Assembly: GCA_009602735.1 (NCBI GenBank)
Contig: WELA01002258.1
Coordinates: 809,140-873,139, forward strand
From: Mesotaenium endlicherianum
Lineage: Eukaryota; Streptophyta; Zygnematophyceae; Zygnematales; Mesotaeniaceae
Direction: 5' to 3'
Length of the DNA: 64,000 nucleotides
Every line of letters starts with the position of its first letter. Position 1 is the stretch's first letter. The position numbers and the translations under genes are program-made. A model generated the notes under the pieces. The model did no database searches and had not been told where the DNA came from. It was given only the letters and a program-made list of their open reading frames with translations. Below, one piece after another: positions 55,625 through 64,000 of this stretch.

Positions 55625-57709
55625 CTATTCTTTGGGTGCAGGTGGGGGCTTTCCGCCCTCATCCTGGCCCTCAAGCTTTTCTGCCTGATTCTTAGGAGGT
55701 GGGGTAGCGGGCTTTGCAGCTTGCTCCTTCATTGCCATAGGCTCTGCAGCCTGTTTCCTAGGCTTTTTACCTTTCCCAATGACACGTTGCCTCTCCTGCG
55801 GTGAGGTGTACGTTAGGCGCCTCCAAATGGGTTGCCTCAGGAACATTTCCTCGTCGACTGCAGTCCAACTGGTCCCGGTTCCTCCTTCTTCACGTGGCCG
55901 AGGTTGGTTTGCCATTGGCCAACCTGCAGGATCTGTCCTAGGGCTGATTACCCAGCCCTACTCTTGCTCAATAATAGCCATGCGGGCGGCAGTCGTGCCA
56001 TACTCCTCCCTTGCAGGTGGTGTGTTCGTCCATGCTTGCGTCAACGTTTGCGGCCTTTGAGGTGCCGCTAGTTGTGCGAGGAAAGCATCGTCTGTTGCGG
56101 TTAAGCGCCTGATGGTGTTTCTTAGATCCATCAATTCCTATTCTGGGATTGCAGATGTCATGGGAGCAGGTGCCTCCGGCCCCTGCATCCTAAGATCTGA
56201 TAGTTGCAGCAAGGGCGTGTTAATGCCTGGCGGCATACTTATGCCCAATGCCATTGCCCTGCAAATCAAGCCGTCCTCTCCCTCTCTCTGCGGAATTTCC
56301 CGCAGAGGCGGAGGAGGTGGGGCTGTGGTTCCTCGCGGAATGCCCTCTCTCTGAGCCTTCCCCTTATGCTTGACATATCGCTTTAGCATCCTCCTTAAAG
56401 ATGCGTTACCCTCACGGGCCACCTTCCTTGGTCTGCTTGCACGACTCTCGGGCTTACCTTGGGCTGTCTCCACTTTAGCAGTGCAGGCAGTCACCTCTTG
56501 CCGTTGCGGCGGTCGTACTGTTGACTTGGGCTCTGCCACTGACAAACTGGCAGTAGGGGTACGGGATGTTAGTGACCTAAGTTCTTCATAAAGATCTGCC
56601 GGGTGTGGTCCCATCAGGTGGTCAGCTACCCAGTCGTCTGTCCTCAACTCCTGTAAGTCAAGCGGATCCAACTCTGGCGTAGGAAAACGTGGAATTTCTT
56701 CCCTGGCGTCCCCTCCATTGTTGAGTGATGGCAACTCCAACTTTGAGAGGCCTTGCATCTCTGCATCCTCTCCCTCCTCTGGCTTCTCAGTTCCAGCAGA
56801 CGGTGATTCTTCATCCCCTCGTGTGTTGAGCCTCACCATGTTGATGATGGCTGACTGTAGAGCGAGAGCTGCTTTTGCCACTTTCTCTTCCTTGAGGCAA
56901 GGGGCGTCTGCTTCCAGCAATTGCTCCATGACTTGCCTGGTGATCGACTCACCTGTGCTGCTAACTGTGTCTTGTGGTTGCCCTTTGGCTTCTGGCTCTG
57001 AGCTCATCAGAACAAGTATAGCGGGCAATCTCTTGACCGTCTCCTTCCTGCGTTCTTCAAAAATCACCACCAGACAAATGGTCTTTCCAGACCCTCCTGA
57101 ATTTCCTGAATTCTGACTGCATTCTTCGGCCCATTTGCCAATATTGCACTGGCGTTCTTCATATCTTGACGTTACCGCGTCTGGGGATGGGCTTCCGTAG
57201 ACCTGGTCTGGGGTCATATTTCGTAACGCAGAAGAGGTAATGTCTTCCCATTCCGGCGCCCTCACAAATATTTGGCTGGAGCGTTCTGCAGATAATGGGG
57301 CCTCCTGTGATTTGCTTACTGCAGCGCTCCCCAAAGGGTTTGCTGCACCAGTTGCCTGGTCTTCCATGGCTACGTCTTCTCGCAGCCTTCGCAGCTCTCT
57401 TTCCAGAGGGTCGTGTAGAGCCGCCATCCGATTGTCAATTTGCGCCAATAGGTCTTGACACCTGGTCAGCTCCACCACTCTGGTTTCTCTGAGTGTTTCT
57501 TCTTGGTCAGCCTCAGCTGCGTCCCTTTCAATACTATGTTCTTTTTGTCGCCAATGCGCTTCTTTGATAGCTCTCTGATCAGAGGTTGGCATCGCATGGA
57601 CTCCAATCGTTATTGGTCTCGGCCTGGGCATAGGCTTGTCCGAGAACGTCATCTGCTGCCAAGTCATAATCGTCTCCACCAACCATGTCATGGAGTGATG
57701 CCCAATCAT
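55625..57709 (-). CDS. Element F linker region between methyltransferase and RT, unknown function
   Basis: A 523-codon open frame (57709-56138) and a shorter one (55915-55625) on the minus strand. The larger one has a helical charged part (LLAQIDNRMAALHDPLEREL), several Pro/Ser/Thr/Glu-rich stretches and a basic part (RRMLKRYVKHKGKAQRE). The smaller one is Lys/Pro/Ala-rich (KPATPPPKNQAEKLEGQDEG). I recognise no domain. In Ty3 elements the protease normally lies close to RT, so about 2.1 kb of extra coding-like sequence here is unusual. It may be a capsid-like, targeting or disordered spacer. Confidence 0.55.
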
Positions 57710-57803
57710 ATTGCCGAATATCTTCCCAGCGTTGTCCTATCCCACCATTGCAACAATTTCTTGTGCAATGGAGTTGGGTATCCCCAGGCACCTTCCCTTC
57801 TCT

Positions 57804-59219
57804 TCAGCTGTCGGCTCTCTCTACTGAGCTTCTCTGTCGTGCGCATTCTTGACCATTCCTGGTCCTCCATTCACGAATGCGCCGCGTAATCTCCTCCATC
57901 TCCCTCAGGACTTCAATGGACATGCCGTTGGTCCAAAATAGTCTCGCCCGGTGTGAGAGTCCTCTGTCCCTGGCGTGATTGATCAATACATGATGACCCA
58001 GGGTGGAGTCGAAGACCAGCCATGGATGTCCTAGCTTCATCTGGTTATACTCCATCCCTGGATGTCCATTCTCAATCACAAACACTGGTGGGAAGGGATG
58101 CTGGCGTTCCCGCAGCATGCTGATGATTCTCACCATCCATCCCCAGTGTCGTGCTCGCGGGTCATTGAATCCCCTCCTGTTTCCAGCTTGCGAGAAAGGT
58201 TGACAAGGGAATCCCGCAAAGATCCAGTCAATCCTGTAACCATACAGGTCCTCAAACTTCACATCGAGAATGTTCCCTCCAGCAAGACGCACTAACTTAG
58301 AATCAGTAGGAACCAACGCCTTGAAATGGTACATTTGCCGCATCAGACTCATGACCTCCTTAAATGCTGTGAAAGCACCCGCATCATTGTCCACATACAG
58401 CACTTTGGATACCTGGATACCTCGCTGAATCAGTGAGATGGTTCCAGAACCAAGTCCGGCAAACAATTCCAGCACTACTACTCCTCTCCTTCGAAAAGGA
58501 TCCTCCATCCTCACAATGCCTTGCGGCAGCGGGTCTACTCCAGGCATCAAATTGGCAGCAGACTTAACTGGATAGGGAACTGGCAGCAGCTCTTGCGGGC
58601 CACGGTCCCTGTTACTCACAGCTTCCAGTTGCTCCATAATCCGAGGTTGCCAAACCAAGGGAGTCGGCATGTTGACGCTGGTGTAGCCCTCCTCTTCGCG
58701 TTGCATGATGAGGTCATAATGGCTTGGATACCGGTCATTCACACAACAGTCTAGCAGTCCGTAGTTTGCTTCTCCCGAGCAAACCATTTTTACAGGAATT
58801 TCTCCTGTCGGCTGCCGATCTGTCGACTGGTAAGTCACCCTCTGCTTCCGCAGGTCGATGACCATACCCAGGGGAATCAAAGCTTCTGTCCCCAAGAGAC
58901 CATCATAGTTCTCTGCCTCTGTCACCGTGCATTCTATGAGCAGTGACGCCTCCTTAGGTTTCCCAAAGTTAACTGTGATTTTTACAGGCTTGCGGGTAAT
59001 TCCACAAGACTTTGAAATCAGCCCAGATGCAGTCCTCAATTGAAAAGGACTTTGTTTCAGGTCCCTTGCCGTCAATCCTTGAGCTTTCACAGCTCGCTTT
59101 CCCAAGATTACTGGCTGTGCGCCAGTGTCCAATAGGATATTGGGAGCGGCCCAGTCGTTGAACGTCAAAACTCTATCCTTGTTCTGCACTCTCACAGTGC
59201 TGAAATTAGTAGGCAGCAA
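57804..59219 (-). CDS. Element F aspartic protease fused to C5 DNA methyltransferase
   Basis: One 471-codon frame. The protease part at residues 20-120 has APNILLDTGAQPVILG (active-site DTGA about 31-34) and a flap/LLG region (DGLLGTEALIPLGM). The methyltransferase at about 246-433 has motif I VLELFAGLGSGTISL (FAGLGSGT at 253-260), an acidic SAM-binding YVDND, motif IV FAGFPCQPFSQAGNRRGF with the catalytic Cys in PCQ (338-340), motif VI VIENG (381-385), and RARLFWTNGM (424-433). The RARxFWxN box resembles the de novo DNMT3/DRM type more than DNMT1 or CMT. I cannot identify motif X in this frame. It would methylate cytosine using S-adenosylmethionine. Confidence 0.92.
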   Translation of the reverse strand: MLPTNFSTVRVQNKDRVLTFNDWAAPNILLDTGAQPVILGKRAVKAQGLTARDLKQSPFQLRTASGLISKSCGITRKPVKITVNFGKPKEASLLIECTVTEAENYDGLLGTEALIPLGMVIDLRKQRVTYQSTDRQPTGEIPVKMVCSGEANYGLLDCCVNDRYPSHYDLIMQREEEGYTSVNMPTPLVWQPRIMEQLEAVSNRDRGPQELLPVPYPVKSAANLMPGVDPLPQGIVRMEDPFRRRGVVVLELFAGLGSGTISLIQRGIQVSKVLYVDNDAGAFTAFKEVMSLMRQMYHFKALVPTDSKLVRLAGGNILDVKFEDLYGYRIDWIFAGFPCQPFSQAGNRRGFNDPRARHWGWMVRIISMLRERQHPFPPVFVIENGHPGMEYNQMKLGHPWLVFDSTLGHHVLINHARDRGLSHRARLFWTNGMSIEVLREMEEITRRIREWRTRNGQECARQRSSVERADS

Positions 59220-59324
59220 AGCGCTGTTTGCGCTTTCCTCAGCTATGTCCAGCTGCCGTCCGGCTTCTTCAACCGTGAAAGGATACGTAAGACGCAGATC
59301 AGCAAGTGAAAGACAAGGAATGTG

Positions 59325-59597
59325 CTAAATCCGGTGCTCCACCAGAGCCTTCAGCTTTTCCAGCGAAAAACTAAATGTCTTGCGTGGCCCAGGCTTGGCT
59401 TGTCGTAGCTGCGCAATCTCGTTCTCATCGAGAGTGATCCGAAAGGTCTGAGGATGCTTCCCAGCATTCCTTGGAACCAGACGGTCATGATCTGCGCGCT
59501 CCGCAGCCGTTGCAGCCACGGCCTTCTCAGGCGTCAGCTTCTCGCCTTTACAGACGGTCTTTTTGGCCACATCTGCATCATAATAGACATTAGGCAC
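59325..59597 (-). CDS. Element F gag-protease connector
   Basis: 90-codon stretch with ADHDRLVPRNAGKHPQTFRI and KTFSFSLEKLKALVEHRI. No domain is recognised. It lies between the zinc knuckles of gag and the protease, so it is probably part of the same polyprotein. Confidence 0.5.
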   Translation of the reverse strand: MPNVYYDADVAKKTVCKGEKLTPEKAVAATAAERADHDRLVPRNAGKHPQTFRITLDENEIAQLRQAKPGPRKTFSFSLEKLKALVEHRI

Positions 59598-59612
59598 ATT
59601 TAGTCTTGCAAA

Positions 59613-61361
59613 TTAAGCTTTCAACTCTGGAATCTCTGCACTCATAGCATCATACTTCTGGTTACTCTTCCGGTTACCAGAGTTATCTTTCTCCTTTTTC
59701 TTACCCTTATCTGCCTCTTTCGTGGCAGCATTAGCCCGTGGTGGCTTCAGATTTGGGTTCTTGGACCTACACTCATCTTTTGAGTGTCCCTTTTTGCTGC
59801 AATGTGAGCATACCTGCGCCTTGCTAGCAGACAATTGCTTAGCATCCGGGTACGGACAATCTCTCTTCCGATGTCTCGATTTCCCGCAATTCCAACAGCC
59901 CTCTGCTGTCTCAGCAGTGTTGGCGTGCTTAGCAAACCTATTGAAAGACCCGCTCTTCTTTTTAAACTGAAAATTAGAGCTATTGGCCTTAGGCTGAAAG
60001 GATTCCTCCCTTCTCTCAGGAGCCATAAGCGTCCTGGACGCCTCCTTGTACCAGACTTTACCTTCCTCGACATTGCGTGCTATTTCAGCAATTTTGTCGA
60101 TGTTCAAGTCGATTCCGCGTTTTGCAGATAGGTGCGGCCTGACCTCCCAATCTGTGTCTTTACCCAGACACAATAAGAATTTGTCAGCCACAATCCTAGG
60201 CTCATAGATTCCTGCCTTCTTGGCAAGGTCTACCAATCTGGATTTGACCTCCATCACTGTGTTGTTCTTCTGACGGACAAAATGCATATAGCGGTGCACC
60301 TTAAGACTGCGATCCTCTGGGAATTTTGCTTCAAGCAACTTAAAGAAACGACGCAGACAGTGCTCACAGTCTAACTGGTCATCCCCAGCCTCCATATCCC
60401 TACTAGGCAACGCTTGCGCATGGCCTGCTTCCATGGTGGCACTATCACCATGCTGCCCTGTAAAAGGTGCAGCCCTGCGTGTTACTCGTTCCTGAGCATT
60501 AGCAATCTTTTCAGACAATTTTGAACACACTTTACGCAATTCTGCGACAAAACCAGCATCATCATCTCGAGTAGCCGCTCGCTGCTTACCCTCGGTGAGT
60601 TGCCTCATGGCATCTGTTAATTCTTGTGTTACTGTAGCTAAATCTACGCTCTCAACAGGTGCAGCAGGTATCGCTCTTCCTGATGACAAAGCGGACAGTC
60701 GGGCTTTTGCAGCCTCTTTCTGGATTTTTAAATCCGTCGCCTTCTTTTGCTTGTCAAACGCCCATTCCAGGGTAAGGTTCTCATCCTTCCGGAAGTGGCG
60801 ATAAAGCGACAAGGCATCCTTGTCCAAGTACTGAACCAAGCTTATAAAAGCGACTGACTAAGTATAAGAAGAATCCTTTCGAATATTCTCATAGAAATCA
60901 GCCCAATAGATCTCATCAAACTCTTTGAAAGTGAGACTATTTACACCGGTTCGTCCACTAAAACACTTTGTAGACAGCTTGAACTTAGGATTTTCATCCT
61001 TATCATCACCAGTCATTTCAAATGGTGACCAAGACTTACTATCTTTACCCCACACGTTGTGCTCTCTGCCCAAATTGGGTACATAGGCTCGCTCGTTACA
61101 CGGATTCTCACCGTTCGTGGCAGTATGGCGAGACTCGTCTCCCGACGGTTGCTCACTCCACGGGTTATCCGTGCGCTCAGATGTCTCACTTCCTCGTGGA
61201 CTCTGGCTTGAATCAGAATCTTCTGCAGGCTCCACAGGGTAATAGAGCCTTCCACTCCTCAACCGCATGTACAGTTGAATTTCTCCGGGTCCCCTTCCAG
61301 GTTGAGCACCGGCGGCCCTTACAGGCCTCAATCCCCAATTTGCTTGGGAATTTCTATTCAC
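59613..61361 (-). CDS. Element F gag with two CCHC zinc knuckles
   Basis: The N-terminal part starts at the ATG at 61361 (MNRNSQANWGLRPVRAAG), Ser/Glu-rich, ending with an aromatic stretch FKEFDEIYWADFYENI. The main part runs from about 60839: a Gln/Lys/Ala-rich helix (DLKIQKEAAKARLSAL), a capsid-like region (RRFFKLLEAKFPEDRSLKVH, MEVKSRLVDLAKKAG), then two knuckles, CWNCGKSRHRKRDC and CSHCSKKGHSKDEC, and a Lys-rich tail. It binds and packages element RNA. The frame is broken at a small number of points. Confidence 0.85.
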
Positions 61362-61399
61362 CTAAACCACAGAATCGAGGTTCTCAAAAGTAGGACGGA

Positions 61400-62640
61400 A
61401 GTCTCTTACTTCCACATAGGCTTTATGCCTTAAGGTTCTTGGGTTCTCAGGCGAGCAAATTGTGGTTTGCAAAAATCACACTCTAAGCAGCTTGACATAC
61501 AACGTCAAGTTCAGAGAAAATCACCCTTCAGGCTTTCGCTTAACTTTCGCAAGTCACGGCTTACAAAACTCTGAAACTACACGTCTATGCTGGCTTGGAT
61601 CAAGCTCTTCACTTAACACCGCCTTAACAGCTCTTCACTGTCAGGCTAGGCCCACTCAGTTCTTTACTGAGAGCTTTATCTGCCAATACTACTCTCTCTC
61701 TTCGAGATGCGAATGCGACTTCTGAGAACCTGGAAGCTAACACACAACTCACCATTTTAAGGCTGCTTCACACACTTGTGGTGTTCGGCTGAATCTGTGA
61801 TACACTGAGAAGAATCTTCAGCGTCGGCAAAAGCGTGGGGCCTCGGCCCTCCAATGGCCTTGGGAACTCCTTATTCTTCTTCGCGCCCTTCTTCTCCTTC
61901 CTTCTGCTTCTTTTGCTTCCTCTGCTTCTTGGCAAAAGTGCGTGAGAGTGAATGACATGACTCAGGCAAGATTCGTGCCTTTCGCAGGCACCACACAGCG
62001 TCATCTTTCGAGAATGCCGTGCTTAGTCACAAAGCTTAGCTGCATGTCGCTTTAGCCTAGCCATGCTCAACTCAAACTCGTAGTCACTCAGCATGCATGC
62101 ACACCTCGTGACTGTCGCACGTGGCTGCTTAGCTTCTCAGCTGGCAGTCACGCCTAATCGGCTCATGGCTAAGAACTCCTGAGCGGCGTGTACAAGCAAA
62201 TGCCACTTGCTCAAGATTCCCAACCGGGCGGCCGTAATCTATCTTGGCATTGTTGTCATGACCTGGCTTAATCCGCCAGTCGCACAGTACCGGACTTGGT
62301 ACCTGCTGGGCGGCTCATCACTGATCCCCAGCTTCTACTCTCGCGGCTGTCTATGCTGTCAAAACCTCCCCCATTCCTGGATGTGGGGCACATTGACATT
62401 GACCCCTTGCCAGTGGTCTTGATGCCGACAAAACCGCTGACTGCAACGAAATCAGTCAAGTGGTCGGTGAGTCAGCGTTGACTTTTTGTACCTGGGTGGC
62501 CGTAGCTTGCGCTGCGCGTGCGGCACCGTGAAACGGATAATAGTCGCGACACTACTTTGATTATTTAGCTCAAAACGCTCAGAACACAACCAAATTGTTC
62601 TGATATGTTGTATGCCTAAGGTGGTTGTCAAGAATATTCT
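61400..62640 (-). repeat. Probable 5' LTR and leader of element F
   Basis: No gene. Lies directly upstream of gag and is related in order to the block at 28,456-29,830. A partner copy at the 3' end of F is not recognised, and I could not place the primer-binding site or the exact ends. Confidence 0.45.
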
Positions 62641-64000
62641 GTGAATACATCCTCAAGTTTTAAAGGTCTTGTGAGCACGTAAGTATATTGAAGCGTACAG
62701 ATGGTAAAGGAATTTCATTTTGTTCACTCGTATTTGAAACTATACTTTCAAAAGGCACCTGAAGTTGCCCATAGTTTACGTGGAATGTCATGAACAAAGA
62801 GGTTTGCTATCGATTGTGGTACTGATGGGTACAGATGAGAATTTGGTATCAGTTGGTATTAACCTCAACCGACAACATACAAAAGGTCAACCAACACGGT
62901 TGTAGAGTTAGTTGAACACATCACTCGCCAAGATTTGCTCCTCCGAGTTTGCCCTCTTATTGAGGAAAATGTAGAAAATGTACTTACCAAGTCTATCTTT
63001 GGACCCAGCTTAGCTATGCCTGTCATCATCTGCAGCTCGTTCTTCCAGGCACCATAGATTTTCCTCTTATGCTCTTTCCACAGTTATTGCACCTCCAACT
63101 TCGCTCATCCACCCATCCGCAAGCAATCTTGCGCAAATGATCTTACTCTAGTCTATATCTTCACTCCTCCTCGCCAAAAGGAGCTGGTAGCTTATTACTT
63201 TCAGTCACCTTTAAACTTGGTTTGTCTCAAGATTCCTAGCTTTATCTTTGTCTAATTGTGGTTCCTCCGATACACTCCTCTCAACACGCCCTCCTGCAGA
63301 CGTTGCTCTCATTCCTGCATGATACATCAATCCCCTCTTTTCCACAATGCTTCGAATAGACACTCAGTATTCTCCCACTCCATGCAACTCTGTCCCTTCT
63401 TCTCTGCCACCTCTCCCTCCTGCTCAGCCACAAGCACAGCCACGGACACGATATTTTGTGTCTCTTTGGCTCTTATGAGAGGTCCCTTACCTTCAATAGC
63501 CAAGAAGTTATGGCTACAAATTGAGCTGAGGGTGCAGTTGTCGGGCAGCGTATCGTTGATGCAAAAAAATAGCTTAGCATTAGCTCTTCCTAGAGCCTTC
63601 CCCCTTGTACTCTAAATTCCATGATAAAGTCCAATTTCTTACTTAATGATTGTCCTTAGATGTTTTGGCCCACCTCCGCTCTTGTGAGGCAATGCCGCTA
63701 CAACGAATTTGCATTTACTCCAAACTCCTCTCGAGATGTATATCCTATGTTCTCTTCAGACATCTCTTCCATAATGTACTCCAAAGAAACTTCCAATTTT
63801 CTCAACTCCTGCTCATAGAGCGGACAAGTCCTTTTGGCTAGTTTGCCAAGTGTTTCTCATACTCGATGCGAGCATCAGCTATATACGGCTCCACACTCTC
63901 TTGCATAGTCGAGTTCACATTGATTTGGTATTCCTTACCATAAGGCTCTGCCGCTTCTTCAAAATACTCCTCTCACATCTACAATTATTTTTTCCTCTCA
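62641..64000. other. Unassigned right end of the window
   Basis: No recognisable gene on either strand. Short frames such as 63256-63615 (plus) and a minus-strand Glu-rich frame near 63,840-64,000 (EEYFEEAAEPYGKEYQIN) show no domain. The latter could be the edge of a coiled-coil or gag protein outside the window. Confidence 0.4.

Larger units (their letters stand above)
51233..62640 (-). mobile_element. Element F: Ty3-type LTR retrotransposon carrying a DNA methyltransferase and a PHD finger
   Basis: Minus strand, about 11.4 kb including a nested solo LTR. The order from right to left is LTR-like leader, gag with two zinc knuckles, aspartic protease fused in frame to a C5 DNA methyltransferase, a long linker, RT, RNase H, integrase, PHD finger, and a purine-rich tract (AAAGGGAGGGGTG on the minus strand near 51282-51294 and again near 52010-52022). 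The last 0.7 kb is duplicated in tandem. It is old and broken, with roughly half a dozen or more breaks. DNA-methyltransferase-bearing retrotransposons have been reported from charophytes and dinoflagellates. Confidence 0.88.

Noticed and set aside
57040-57110. A GNSGGSGKT stretch resembling a nucleotide-binding P-loop in the linker of F
   Set aside because: The spacing does not fit GxxxxGK[ST] and no Walker B or other NTPase motif follows.

Overview
This window looks like intergenic DNA from a large, repeat-rich nuclear genome of the green lineage, most likely a charophyte alga such as Chara. That guess rests on four things. Several Ty3/gypsy chromoviruses share a primer-binding site resembling the plant initiator tRNA-Met site. 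A Ty3-type element carries a cytosine-5 DNA methyltransferase, a combination known from charophytes and dinoflagellates. A DIRS-like tyrosine-recombinase retrotransposon is present. No compact gene space is seen. I find no convincing host housekeeping gene, tRNA or rRNA. Nearly everything is transposons nested in transposons.

Left third (1-25,800). A minus-strand transposase-like gene, here called X, was split by three separate LTR retrotransposons: a 5' fragment of element 0 (about 225-1,730), element A (2,005-8,531, target duplication TCTTG) and element B (9,391-24,008, target duplication TCAGA). B was itself split by element R (16,564-23,243, target duplication TTGTC). R is a young chromovirus that looks nearly whole. 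A and B are one family and share an extra open reading frame 3' of pol that I do not recognise.

Middle third (25,800-50,700). First come a plus-strand fragment of the A/B family (C, 25,818-28,455) and a long LTR-like block related to the LTR of element F. Then comes G (about 30,670-50,670), an element with inverted terminal repeats of about 1 kb. The left arm of G holds E (31,028-42,616), a DIRS-like element with split direct repeats, and E holds D (31,638-36,834), a copia element. Inside G are GC-rich degenerate tandem repeats and a 1.2-kb perfect duplication beside a single N, which is probably an assembly artefact.

Right third (51,200-64,000). F is an old minus-strand Ty3-type element. 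Its order is LTR-like sequence, gag, protease plus DNA methyltransferase, a long linker, reverse transcriptase, RNase H, integrase and a PHD finger. A solo LTR of the R family (54,273-54,775) sits inside it. The last 1.3 kb is unassigned.

Relative ages follow from nesting and from LTR divergence judged by eye: G, X and F are old, A and B are intermediate (LTRs roughly 8-12 percent different), and R and D are young (roughly 2-3 percent).
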